The notes under the pieces are model-generated. The model saw nothing but the letters and a program-made list of their open reading frames with translations. It did not search any database and was not told where the DNA came from. Source: Reyranella sp. (GTDB lineage: Bacteria > Pseudomonadota > Alphaproteobacteria > Reyranellales > Reyranellaceae). Taken from it: 64,000 bases of DNA. The stretch is from positions 1 to 64,000 of the forward strand of contig NZ_JAFKJN010000020.1 of NCBI RefSeq assembly GCF_017305915.1, in the 5' to 3' direction. The position numbers and the translations under genes were made by a program. Below are positions 8,812-17,543 of this stretch, in pieces (positions within the stretch are counted from its first letter, which is position 1; every line of letters begins with the position of its first letter).

Positions 8812-9356
8812 CCCGCCCGATAGCGCTCGAGGTACCACAGGCGGATACCGAGCACCTTGCCGATGATCGTGTAGAAAAGGCCGATGCGGCGGCCGCTCGC
8901 CGTGAGCGTGAGCAGCGAGCCGTGCCGTTCGATCACGCCGATCTGGGCACACTCCTCGAACCGCTTCTCGAGCACGTCGGCGTGCGTATAGTAGGTGAAC
9001 AGCTCTTCCTTGGTCATCCGGTGGCCCGGCGCCTGGTAGATCAGGTTGAGGATGTGCGCCGAGATCGAACGGTCGACGCTGGTGGGGCCCAGCAGGTTGT
9101 AGATGGCGCCGAAGCCGAGGAACGAGATGGCGCCGCCGACGCAGGCCACCGCCTTGGCGCCTTCCGACGAGAACATCCCGCCGAACGACAGCCAGACGAT
9201 GACGCCGGCGGCGATCGCGGAGGCGCCGATCGCGAGGTTGACGGTCAACAGTAGATTCTCGCCGCGCTTCATCCGGACAGCGAGCACGTGAAGGGGAAGG
9301 AAGATGAGGCCGCTGATGACGAATACAGACACATAGAGCAGCAGATCCGTCAGCAT
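8799..9356 (-). CDS. Membrane protein with C-terminal winged-helix-like domain, unknown function
   Basis: 185 aa. Three hydrophobic segments fill about residues 3-88, then a cytosolic-looking part (MTKEELFTYYTHADVLEKRF, then IGVIERHGSLLTLTASGRRIG) resembles a winged-helix fold, with helix-helix-strand spacing like MarR-type domains. Start ATG at 9356; a TTG one codon upstream is less likely. A short hydrophobic stretch FYTIIGKVLGIRLWYLERY ends the protein. I do not recognise a named family. It sits divergently from the Rieske gene, so the 104 bp between them should hold both promoters. Confidence 0.65.
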   Translation of the reverse strand: MLTDLLLYVSVFVISGLIFLPLHVLAVRMKRGENLLLTVNLAIGASAIAAGVIVWLSFGGMFSSEGAKAVACVGGAISFLGFGAIYNLLGPTSVDRSISAHILNLIYQAPGHRMTKEELFTYYTHADVLEKRFEECAQIGVIERHGSLLTLTASGRRIGLFYTIIGKVLGIRLWYLERYRAGQSA

Positions 9357-9460
9357 CAAAACCTCGTTCCCCGATCGCGCGAAGGCGATGGACTTTACCA
9401 GATCGGCCTGATAGTTCGCAGAAAGATCGCGGTACGGTGGACCCGGAGACTTGATGCCCG

Positions 9461-10390
9461 ATGCGCTCCTTCTTTGATCCGGCGCTGGTCGAACGGTGGG
9501 GCGTCGCGTTTATCCGCGAGGACAAGATCGACGAGGCCCTCGGCCGCCTGATCCCCAACGTCCGCATCACCAAAGGCCACTACAAATACCCGGCGCGCGC
9601 CGAGCAGCGGGACCTGGTCTGGAACCACATGGACCAGAACCACCGGCCCCATATCCACCGCACCTACGGCGACGCCATGCGCCTGCATATCGGCGCGGAG
9701 TCGGCGTTCTCCCTGACCCGGTTCGGCAACTGGCCGTTCGTCGTCCCGGTTTTCGATGCCTACTACAAGGACAACGGCTTCTACCAGGTCGTCTGCCTCT
9801 TCGGCCTGGTCGTCATCGTCAACTTCATCGAGGCCCGTTCGACGGAGCAGGGCACCCACATGGAGATCGACTGGGCGATCGCCTCGCATCGCCTGCTGCG
9901 CTTCCTCCATCCGATGCTTGATCGCCGCTTGCAGCGGTTGAACGACGTTCAGAACGCCGAGGACGAGGTCATGCGCGAACAGCGCGTCGCGTTGCGCGCG
10001 AGCGGCTATCGCTTCGTGACCGATCGGCCCGACTTCGTGAATTCCAATGCCATCGGCAACAACGTGGTCTATCCGCCGCTGACCGACGCGCACTCCCTGT
10101 CGGTCGGCGATCTGCGCGAGGGCGAGGTACGCCGCGTCGAGATCGACCGGCGCGCGTACCTGCTGCGACGCGCCGGCGACGGCCTTCACGTCTGGCCGGC
10201 GATCTGTCCTCATGAAGGGGCGGTCATCGGGCCCGAGCATGTCAAGGGCAACAGCATCAAATGCCCCTGGCACGGGCTGGAATTCGGCCTGCGGCCGTTG
10301 CGTCCGGGAGGCGCTCCGGTGACCGTGTGCGGCGCCAGTCTCACGCTGGACGGGACCACCCTGCTGATATGCACCGCCGGGACCCCGTGA
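9461..10390 (+). CDS. Rieske [2Fe-2S] protein with N-terminal oxygenase-like domain
   Basis: 309 aa. A Rieske cluster site is clear at the C-terminus: Cys249-x-His251 (CPHEG) and Cys268-x2-His271 (CPWHG). The N-terminal 200 residues are His-rich around 55-70 (WNHMDQNHRPHIHRTYGD) and end in a helix with EDEVMREQRVALRASGYRF, resembling the end of the catalytic domain of Rieske oxygenases. In ordinary alpha subunits the Rieske domain comes first, so the order here looks reversed. Start ATG 9461 follows GGAG by about 13 nt. Likely an oxidative tailoring enzyme; substrate unknown. Confidence 0.65.
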   Translation: MRSFFDPALVERWGVAFIREDKIDEALGRLIPNVRITKGHYKYPARAEQRDLVWNHMDQNHRPHIHRTYGDAMRLHIGAESAFSLTRFGNWPFVVPVFDAYYKDNGFYQVVCLFGLVVIVNFIEARSTEQGTHMEIDWAIASHRLLRFLHPMLDRRLQRLNDVQNAEDEVMREQRVALRASGYRFVTDRPDFVNSNAIGNNVVYPPLTDAHSLSVGDLREGEVRRVEIDRRAYLLRRAGDGLHVWPAICPHEGAVIGPEHVKGNSIKCPWHGLEFGLRPLRPGGAPVTVCGASLTLDGTTLLICTAGTP

Positions 10391-10401
10391 CCGGTGCGTT
10401 C

Positions 10402-10431
10402 TTGCCTTGGGATAGTCTCATTAACTATGAT
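10402..10431 (+). promoter_or_regulatory. Candidate sigma70-type promoter
   Basis: TTGCCT at 10402-10407 and TATGAT at 10426-10431, 18 bp apart, lie in an AT-rich patch between the Rieske gene and the radical SAM gene starting at 10487. The patch stands out in this GC-rich DNA. It would give a leader of about 50 nt. Confidence 0.35.
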
Positions 10432-10486
10432 ATTTGACGAAGGCACTCTGGCTGTTCCACCGACCCTCTGTCGATCCTAGGTACAA

Positions 10487-12070
10487 ATGCCCGAAATCGT
10501 CCCGGCCAGCGGCGATCGTGACTCTGCCAATATCGTTTGCCTGCTGAAGTCTCCGGCTCTGCTGAAGGCCTTTGCGCTCAGCACGCTGACGGCGCCGCCG
10601 ATCGGCATCGCCTATCTGGCCGGCACGCTCAAGAACGCGGGCATCGCCTTCCAGCTCGTCGACGCCGTCGGCGAGGCGATCGACCAGATCGTGCCGCTCG
10701 ATTTCTGCGACGGCTACGCGATCGGCCTGACCATGGACGAGATCGTGGCGCGGATCGACGCGCGCGCCGACATCATCGGCCTGTCCTGCATGTTCTCCTC
10801 GTCGTGGCCCTACGACTGGCGCCTGATCGAGAAGATCCGCGCGCGCTTGCCCAGGGCGAAGATCGTGGTCGGTGGTGAGCATGCCACGGCCTGCGCGCGC
10901 TACATCCTCGAGAGCTGCCCGGCGGTCGATGTCTGCGTGCGCGGCGAGGGCGAGGAGACGTTCCTCGAGCTCGTCCGGGCCCTGCGCAGCGGGGGCGACC
11001 TGTCCAAGGTTCCAGGCCTTGCCTTCCGGCAGGAGGGCGGGGCGCACCTCACCGAAGCGCGCAAGCGCATCCGCAACATCGACGGCATCCCGCTGCCCGC
11101 CTGGGACCAGATCCCGATCGAGAAGTACATGGAGAAGGGGCTCGGCCACGGCTCCTCGACGCTGCGCAGCATGCCGCTGATGGCGACGCGCGGCTGCCCG
11201 TACCAGTGCACCTTCTGCTCCAGCCCGCAGATGTGGACGACGCGCTGGGCCGCCCGCACGCCGGCGATGGTCGTCGACGAGATGCAGTTCTACATGGAGC
11301 GCTACGGCGCGCAGAACTTCGATCTCTACGACCTCACCGCCATCATCAAGAAGGATTGGATCCTCGCGTTCGCCAACGAGATCCTCCGCCGCGGCATGAA
11401 GATCGAGTACCAGCTGCCGAGCGGCACGCGCAGCGAGGCGATCGACGAGGAGGTCTGCGAGATCCTCTACCGCTCCGGCTGCCGGCAGATGAACTACGCG
11501 CCGGAGACGGGGTCGCCCGCGACGCTGGCGCGCATCAAGAAACGGGTGAAGCTGCCGCGGCTTGAGCAGTCGCTGCGCGGCGCCACCCGCAACGGCCTCA
11601 AGGTGATGGTCAACATCATCCTGTTCCCCGACGACACCGGCAAGGACGTCTGGGAGACCTTCAAGTTCATGCTGCGCTGCTCGTGGGCCGGGCTGCACGA
11701 CATCACCTTCGTGCCCTACGTGCCCTATCCCGGCGCGGAGCTCTACGAGCGGCTGGTGAAGGAAGGGCGGCTGCCCGGCCTCGGCGAGGCGTATTTCGTC
11801 AGCCTGCTGACGCATTCCGACATCACTTCCGCGAAGTCGCACAACCCGCGCTTCACGCCCAAGCAGGTCCAGATGTTGCGCCTGGCGTTCCTCGCTCTCT
11901 TCTATTTGTCGAGCTATCTGTTCCGGCCGTATCGCATCTTCGTCAACCTGCGCAACGTCGCCTTCAACACGCCGACGACCCGCGGCGAGCGCACCCTGCG
12001 CCTGCTGATCGAGCGGGTGACCCGGATCGTCGGGCGGCGCATCACCCACGCCGGCGGCTCTGCCGCCTGA
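10487..12070 (+). CDS. B12-binding-domain radical SAM protein
   Basis: 527 aa. The N-terminal 200 residues have the Rossmann-like pattern of the cobalamin-binding domain in class B radical SAM enzymes (IIGLSCMFSS, KIVVGGEHATA, VRGEGEETFLELV). The radical SAM cluster motif is Cys237-x3-Cys241-x2-Cys244 (GCPYQCTFCSS). The DxHxxG motif of base-off B12 binders is not seen, which is common in this class. The C-terminus has a hydrophobic stretch (FLALFYLSSYLF) suggesting a membrane association. Such enzymes often methylate unactivated carbons or modify lipids; substrate unknown. It is convergent with the flippase-like gene, whose stop lies 4 bp away. Confidence 0.82.
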   Translation: MPEIVPASGDRDSANIVCLLKSPALLKAFALSTLTAPPIGIAYLAGTLKNAGIAFQLVDAVGEAIDQIVPLDFCDGYAIGLTMDEIVARIDARADIIGLSCMFSSSWPYDWRLIEKIRARLPRAKIVVGGEHATACARYILESCPAVDVCVRGEGEETFLELVRALRSGGDLSKVPGLAFRQEGGAHLTEARKRIRNIDGIPLPAWDQIPIEKYMEKGLGHGSSTLRSMPLMATRGCPYQCTFCSSPQMWTTRWAARTPAMVVDEMQFYMERYGAQNFDLYDLTAIIKKDWILAFANEILRRGMKIEYQLPSGTRSEAIDEEVCEILYRSGCRQMNYAPETGSPATLARIKKRVKLPRLEQSLRGATRNGLKVMVNIILFPDDTGKDVWETFKFMLRCSWAGLHDITFVPYVPYPGAELYERLVKEGRLPGLGEAYFVSLLTHSDITSAKSHNPRFTPKQVQMLRLAFLALFYLSSYLFRPYRIFVNLRNVAFNTPTTRGERTLRLLIERVTRIVGRRITHAGGSAA

Positions 12071-12074
12071 GGCG

Positions 12075-13073
12075 TCAACGCTTCTGCTCGGCGGCCTTCA
12101 GGAGCGAGCGGTAGTCGACCTTCTGGGTGGTCACCGCCAGCATCGCGAGCAGCAGGGCCGAGCCGAGCTGGAAGACATGTGCGATCACCGCGAACGGAAT
12201 GGCCGCTTCCAGCGGCACGTTGAACGTTGACAGGGCGACGACGGCCGCCGCCTCGAACGCGCCCAGGCCGCCGGGCCCCAGCGGCACGATGAAGCTCAGC
12301 GCCACGGCCGACATGGCGAACGACGCGGCCGCGACGGACGGCTCGATGGACACCGCGCGCAGCCCGAACCAGTAGGAGGCGCCGATCACCATCCAGATCC
12401 CGGCCGATATCAGGATCAGCGGCACGCACACCCGCCAGTTCGAGATCGCCGCGACGCCGGCCAGCACGTCGTGCGCCATCTCGCGCAGCCGCCCCGCCCA
12501 CGGTCGATCAATCCGGGCGAGCACGCGATCGGCGATCGCCAGCACGCCAGACCGCAACCGGATGACCAGCGCCATCGCCACCATCACGCCCACGAAGACG
12601 ACGGCCAGCACGGGGGCGGCGTGCTCGGTCCAGGCGGCAGAGATCGGTGCGAAGGAGAGGGCGGTCAGGAACAGCAGCGCGACGCAGAGGAAATCGCACA
12701 GGGCGTCGGCCGCCATGACCGTGAGGCTGCGATGGATATCGATCCCCAGCCGATGCCGCAGGAACAGGGCGACGACGACGTCGCCGGCCCGCATGGCGGT
12801 GAAGGAGTTCACGGCCATGCCCAGCATGTTCGCCGTCCAGACCTGCGCATACGGGACGCGCGCGTGACCCAGCACGCGCAGCAGGAACTGGAACCGCAGG
12901 GGCCGCAGCAGGAGCGCGGTTACCCACATCAGGAGCATCAGCGCGAGGTCGGTCGCCGACGCTTCGATGATTCGGCGCTGGAAGGCGGCCCAGTCCAGCC
13001 GGGTCAGCGCCCAAGCCGCTCCGACGCTGAAAATTGCAATGACGACAAGCCGAACGGCTAGTTTGGATTTCAC
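12075..13073 (-). CDS. Flippase-like membrane protein (UPF0104 / lysylphosphatidylglycerol synthase TM family)
   Basis: 332 aa, about eight membrane segments. The family signature region VNSFTAMRAGDVVVALFLRH (about residues 89-108) and SFIVPLGPGGLGAFEAA (around 262-278) match the UPF0104/YbhN group, often paired with glycosyltransferases or lipid-modifying enzymes and thought to move lipids or lipid-linked sugars. Start GTG 13073. The divergent neighbour is the second radical SAM gene. A role in moving a product of this cluster across the membrane is inferred. Confidence 0.75.
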   Translation of the reverse strand: MKSKLAVRLVVIAIFSVGAAWALTRLDWAAFQRRIIEASATDLALMLLMWVTALLLRPLRFQFLLRVLGHARVPYAQVWTANMLGMAVNSFTAMRAGDVVVALFLRHRLGIDIHRSLTVMAADALCDFLCVALLFLTALSFAPISAAWTEHAAPVLAVVFVGVMVAMALVIRLRSGVLAIADRVLARIDRPWAGRLREMAHDVLAGVAAISNWRVCVPLILISAGIWMVIGASYWFGLRAVSIEPSVAAASFAMSAVALSFIVPLGPGGLGAFEAAAVVALSTFNVPLEAAIPFAVIAHVFQLGSALLLAMLAVTTQKVDYRSLLKAAEQKR

Positions 13074-13257
13074 TCAGGGACTCGCGCAATTCGGAGGCAC
13101 GGCCGCGGCAACCGCCTGGAAAGGAACCTGATGCGCCACGATTTATTTTCGTCCTATCTTATTGCATTGCCGAGAGAATTTCCGTATCCCCGAAGGGACG
13201 GAAAGCCCCTCCGCCGACTCCGGCTTGTTGAACCTCACTAGTCGAAGACCTCCTGGA

Positions 13258-15291
13258 ATGTCGAGCCTTACCCAGACTGAATCGGCGTCTCCCGGCCCAG
13301 TCCCCGCCGCCGGGCCCCTGAAGGTCGGCCTGGTCCAGATCAACAATTCCTTCTCCGGCCAGAACTACCTGCCTTATTCGATCGCGCTGCTGCAGACCTA
13401 CGTGCAGAAGTTCGCGGCCGATCCCGGCTTGTATGAGTTCCTGACGCCGCTCTACAAGCGCGTGCGCATCGCCGATGCCGTCGAGGCGCTGAAGGGCGCC
13501 GACCTGGTCGGCTTCTCGACCTACGTGTGGAACGGCCGCATCTCCCTGGAGATCGCGCGCCGCCTGAAGGCGCTGAAGCCCGGCATCGTCATCGTCTTCG
13601 GCGGCCCGCACGTCCCCGACCAGCCCGAGGCGTTCCTGCGCGCCAACCCGCAGATCGACCTCGCCGTCCACAACGAGGGCGAGCGCACCTTCCTGAAGCT
13701 GCTCGAAGCCTGGCCCGACCGCGACGCCTGGGAGTCCGTGGCCGGCGTCAGCATGGTCAAGGCCGATGGCAGCTTCGTGCGCAATCCCAACATCGATCGC
13801 GTCCGCGACCTCGACGAGATCCCGTCGCCGTTCCTCGAAGGCGTCTTCGATTCGATCATGGCCGCCAATCCCAACGAGAGCTGGATCGGCTTGTGGGAAA
13901 CCAACCGCGGCTGCCCGTTCCGCTGCACCTTCTGCGACTGGGGCTCGGCCACCGCGGGCAAGGTCACCAAGTTCGGCGAGGAGCGGCTGTTCCGCGAGGT
14001 CGACTGGTTCGCCGAGAAGAAGATCGAGTACATCTTCTGCTGCGACGCCAACTTCGGCATCCAGAAGCGCGACGTCGACATCGCCAACTACGTGGCCGAC
14101 GTCAAGAAGACGACCGGCTACCCGGTGGCGCTGTCGGTGCAGAACACCAAGAACGCCACCGAGCGCGCCTACCTCACGCAGAAAATCCTGTCCGACGCCG
14201 GCCTCAACAAGGGCGTGGCGCTGTCGATGCAGAGCGTCGACATGCCGACGCTCGAGGCGATCAAGCGCGACAACATCTCGCTCGGCACCTACATGGAGCT
14301 GCAGCGCCGCTTCACCAAGGACAAGGTCGAGACCTACTCCGACCTGATCCTCGGCCTGCCCGGCGAGACCTACGAATCGTTCGTGCGCGGCGTCGACCAG
14401 CTGATGGAGAACGGCCAGCACAACCGCATCCAGTTCAACAATCTGTCGATCCTGCCGAATGCCGAGATGGGCGACCCCGCCTATCAGAAGAAGTACGGCA
14501 TGGTCACGGTCGAATCGAAGATCATCAACATCCACGGCGAGCGGGTCGAGCTCGACGACGACGTGCCGGAGGTTCAGGACCTCGTCATCGCCACGGCGTC
14601 GACGCCGTTGGCCGACTGGCGCCGCACCCGCATCTTCTGTTGGATGACGGCGCTGCTGCACTTCGACAAGCTGTTCCAGATTCCGCTGATCCTGGCGCAC
14701 GGCATCTCGGGCATCACCTACCGCGACATGATCGAGGCCTTCATGCACGCGGATGCCGAGCGCTATCCGCTGATCGCCGAGATCAACGCCTTCTTCGAGA
14801 GCGAGGCCAGGTCGATACAGCGGGGCGGCTCGGAGTACGTCTTCTCCAGGGAGTACCTGAACATCTACTGGCCGGCCGACGAGTTCATCTTCGTGAAGCT
14901 CACGGCCGACGGGAAGTTCGACGCCTTCTATGCCGAGGCCGGCAAGCTCCTGGCCGAGACGGTGACGGCCCGGCATGCCGGCCTGCCGATGGACGTGATC
15001 GAGGATGCGATCAAGCTCAACCACGCGCTGGTCCACCAGCCGTTCGCCAAGACCAACCTCGCGGTGAAGCTGCGCTACGACATCCTCGACTACTGGCACA
15101 AGGTCCGCACCGGCGAGCAGGCGTTGCTGCGCACACAGCCGATGCTGGTCGAGATCGACCGCACCGCCAAGCCCTACGACGACTTCCAGAAGTGGTGCCG
15201 CGAGATCGTCTGGTGGGGCAACAAGAAGGGCGCCTATCTCCATTCGCCGACCGCGAAGGAGATCACCCCCGAACTCGCCGGCCATTACTGA
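13258..15291 (+). CDS. B12-binding-domain radical SAM protein, long form
   Basis: 677 aa from ATG 13258; the frame is open further upstream but codes poorly. The N-terminal cobalamin-binding-type domain (LVGFSTYVWNGR, VIVFGGPHVP, HNEGERTF) is followed by the cluster motif Cys219-x3-Cys223-x2-Cys226 (GCPFRCTFCDWGS). A long C-terminal part of about 300 residues (HFDKLFQIPLILAHG, EIVWWGNKKGAY) has no motif I recognise and is absent from the shorter paralogue at 10487. It is followed after 6 bp by an FkbM methyltransferase gene, so the two are probably one transcript. Product unknown. Confidence 0.82.
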   Translation: MSSLTQTESASPGPVPAAGPLKVGLVQINNSFSGQNYLPYSIALLQTYVQKFAADPGLYEFLTPLYKRVRIADAVEALKGADLVGFSTYVWNGRISLEIARRLKALKPGIVIVFGGPHVPDQPEAFLRANPQIDLAVHNEGERTFLKLLEAWPDRDAWESVAGVSMVKADGSFVRNPNIDRVRDLDEIPSPFLEGVFDSIMAANPNESWIGLWETNRGCPFRCTFCDWGSATAGKVTKFGEERLFREVDWFAEKKIEYIFCCDANFGIQKRDVDIANYVADVKKTTGYPVALSVQNTKNATERAYLTQKILSDAGLNKGVALSMQSVDMPTLEAIKRDNISLGTYMELQRRFTKDKVETYSDLILGLPGETYESFVRGVDQLMENGQHNRIQFNNLSILPNAEMGDPAYQKKYGMVTVESKIINIHGERVELDDDVPEVQDLVIATASTPLADWRRTRIFCWMTALLHFDKLFQIPLILAHGISGITYRDMIEAFMHADAERYPLIAEINAFFESEARSIQRGGSEYVFSREYLNIYWPADEFIFVKLTADGKFDAFYAEAGKLLAETVTARHAGLPMDVIEDAIKLNHALVHQPFAKTNLAVKLRYDILDYWHKVRTGEQALLRTQPMLVEIDRTAKPYDDFQKWCREIVWWGNKKGAYLHSPTAKEITPELAGHY

Positions 15292-15297
15292 GCCTCA

Positions 15298-16380
15298 GTG
15301 ACACTCGCCCGTCTTAATCCGCGTCCCAGGCTCCCCGCCGCACTGCGCGACATGAAGGGCCGGCCCGCCGGCCTGTTCGTCGTCATGGACATCGGGGCGC
15401 GCAGCGGCGGCGAGGCCTATCTGCAGCCGCTCGCCGGACAGCTCAAGGTCATCGGCTTCGACGACTCGACGGCGGAGGAGTGCAAGCCCGGCGATGTGAA
15501 CGCCATCCAGTACGAGCATCACGCGACCATCGTGGCCGGCCAGGACGGCCGTCGAACCTTCCACAAGGCGGCATGGCCGTTCTCCTCGGGGCTGCACAAG
15601 CCCAATATGCAGTACTTCGACCGCCTGCCGTGCCGGGACAACATGGTCACCGTCGAGGAGCTCGAGGTGGAGACGACGACCCTCGACCGGTTCGCCGGTA
15701 CCTTGAACGACGACCACATCGACTTCATCAAGATCGATGTCGAAGGCTCCGAGCTGGAAGTGCTGGGCGGAGGCACGTCGATGCTCGCGGGCAAGCGTGT
15801 CCTGGGCATCAAGACCGAATTCTGGTGGGACCCGATCCTGCGCGGCCAGCCGTCCTTTGCCGAGCTGGACATCTTCCTGCGGGCCAACGGCTTCTATCTC
15901 TTCGATCTGGAGCTGCACAACTATCAGGCCTACATGCGGTGCAGCCTGCCGGTCGGCCGGCTGGTCGCCGACTCGCGCAATTGGCTGGGCAACCTCAAGA
16001 ACGTTCGGCCGGATCGCGCGCGCTACGGCCAGGCGTTGACCGGCGATGCGCTCTATTTCCGCGACCCGATCTCGGACAGGATCGCCGGCCGATCCTCGAT
16101 CGCCTGGGATTCGCCGAGCCTGCTCCGGCTCTGCGCGCTCCTCGACTCGTTCGACTACGGCGACTGCGCCATCGAGCTGCTGCAGGATGTCCGCCAGCAG
16201 GGATGGATCGACGTCGATTTCGACCTCGACTCGGTGATCGACGCCCTCACACCGGAGGTAGAGCTCGGTTCCGGCGAACCGGTCGTGCTGAACTACCCGA
16301 AATACCGCGCGATCTCCGACGACGTCAGGAAGCGCCTGGACCAGGAGCAGCGCGCCGCCGTCCTGCGGTCACGGCCCTGA
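15298..16380 (+). CDS. FkbM-family methyltransferase
   Basis: 360 aa from GTG 15298, 6 bp after the radical SAM gene. An ATG at 15352 is an alternative start. SAM motif DIGARSG at about 31-37 and family motif KIDVEGSE at 145-152. The C-terminal 150 residues (DALYFRDP, ALLDSFDYGDCAIELLQ) form an extension with helical character. Probably acts on the product of the preceding radical SAM enzyme or on a nearby glycan (inference). It converges with the PhyH gene. Confidence 0.78.
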   Translation: MTLARLNPRPRLPAALRDMKGRPAGLFVVMDIGARSGGEAYLQPLAGQLKVIGFDDSTAEECKPGDVNAIQYEHHATIVAGQDGRRTFHKAAWPFSSGLHKPNMQYFDRLPCRDNMVTVEELEVETTTLDRFAGTLNDDHIDFIKIDVEGSELEVLGGGTSMLAGKRVLGIKTEFWWDPILRGQPSFAELDIFLRANGFYLFDLELHNYQAYMRCSLPVGRLVADSRNWLGNLKNVRPDRARYGQALTGDALYFRDPISDRIAGRSSIAWDSPSLLRLCALLDSFDYGDCAIELLQDVRQQGWIDVDFDLDSVIDALTPEVELGSGEPVVLNYPKYRAISDDVRKRLDQEQRAAVLRSRP

Positions 16381-16398
16381 CGCACCGCCGCGCGGCGA

Positions 16399-17541
16399 CT
16401 ACGCCGCCGAAAGCGCGCGGACCATGTGGCGGAAGACGTAGCGATGGCGCGGCGTCGCCGGGAGGCGCTGCAGGATTTGCCGCGCCTGCTCGCGGCCGGA
16501 GGAGGGGCCGTTGCCGAACAAGGGCGCCAGGGCCCGCTGCAGCAGGCCGTGCCGCGCGCCGACAGCGATCTTCATGTCGAACAGCCGCTCGTTGAAGAAC
16601 GTCCCGAATCGGATCTCCAGGAGAAGCTGAGGACGCTGTCGCGGCGCCACCGACCGATGAAGGCCGTATGGATCGGCGCACAGCGTGGCGCCGGCCTGGC
16701 CGTGGAAATGCCGGGCGGTGCGGTGGAACAGGCGCATCGCCAGCGATGGAATGAAGAAGCTCGAGATCAGGTAGTCGATCTTGGTGTCGGCACCGTCCGC
16801 CCGAAGCGCCGCCTCGAGGATCGCAGCATCGTGCGATCCCTCGACGTAGTAGTGCCCGCCTTCTTCCGGCGCCTCGACGGGCGTCAGCAGGGTGAAGAGC
16901 GCGAGCGATCGAAAATCCTCGAGATCGCGGTGGAACGACTGCCGCTGCGGATCCGCTGGCCGGTCGGGCAGGGCCCAGAAGGCATTGAGCGCATAGAGCG
17001 TGGGCGTGCAGCCGAGATATCCCTGCACCAGATCGAGAACCTTGTCCTGGCTCGCCACCTCCAGGAGGTGCGGGCTCGACCACAGATCGAGATGGCCATG
17101 GCAGGCGTAGTGCCTGTCGGACGGCACGGCCTCGAGAGAGGCCGCCTGTCCCTCCGAACGATCGGGCGCACGGCCGACGAGCAGAGGCTTGGCCGCCAGA
17201 TGCCGTTGAATGTCGCCGGCCTGGCCGCCGCTCAGCAGTGACCCTAGGTCCAGGCAGCCCGTCTGCCGCAGGCGCTCGACATCGGCCGCCTGCACGCCGC
17301 CGTGAGGCGTGCGTATGTCGGCGGGAAGTGCTGCATCCGCTTCGGCCAGGGCTTGCGCGACCGCCGCCCGTTCCCTTGCCGGGCCGCGGGCGAGCCGCTC
17401 GCCGAGGTCGCGGTTGATCCGCTGCAGTTGCCGTCCCGCGCCGACGCCTGCCGGCGGCTGGTAGCCGAGGCTTGCCGTCGCCTTTTTCAGCCGTGACAGG
17501 TCCAGGGCCGGAGCCGCAGCCCGATCGCTCGGTCCCCGCAT
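16399..17541 (-). CDS. Phytanoyl-CoA dioxygenase (PhyH)-family Fe(II)/2-oxoglutarate oxygenase
   Basis: 380 aa. The Fe(II) triad is visible: His204 and Asp206 in FHRDLEDF, His295 in YGLHRSVAP. An N-terminal segment of about 95 residues is charged, helical and not part of the fold. Start ATG 17541 lies 2 nt after the stop of the FkbM gene upstream, so the two form an operon. Members hydroxylate lipids, acyl chains or small natural products; here the partner methyltransferase suggests hydroxylation then methylation, which is inference. Confidence 0.75.
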   Translation of the reverse strand: MRGPSDRAAAPALDLSRLKKATASLGYQPPAGVGAGRQLQRINRDLGERLARGPARERAAVAQALAEADAALPADIRTPHGGVQAADVERLRQTGCLDLGSLLSGGQAGDIQRHLAAKPLLVGRAPDRSEGQAASLEAVPSDRHYACHGHLDLWSSPHLLEVASQDKVLDLVQGYLGCTPTLYALNAFWALPDRPADPQRQSFHRDLEDFRSLALFTLLTPVEAPEEGGHYYVEGSHDAAILEAALRADGADTKIDYLISSFFIPSLAMRLFHRTARHFHGQAGATLCADPYGLHRSVAPRQRPQLLLEIRFGTFFNERLFDMKIAVGARHGLLQRALAPLFGNGPSSGREQARQILQRLPATPRHRYVFRHMVRALSAA

Positions 17542-17543
17542 GT

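Noticed and set aside
10421..12049. Minus-strand frame of 542 codons opposite the first radical SAM gene
   Set aside because: Antisense shadow with low-complexity composition.
13159..15285. Minus-strand open frame of about 700 codons opposite the long radical SAM gene
   Set aside because: High-GC antisense shadow: the plus strand carries clear motifs, and the minus reading is rich in His/Arg/Val/Leu without any domain.
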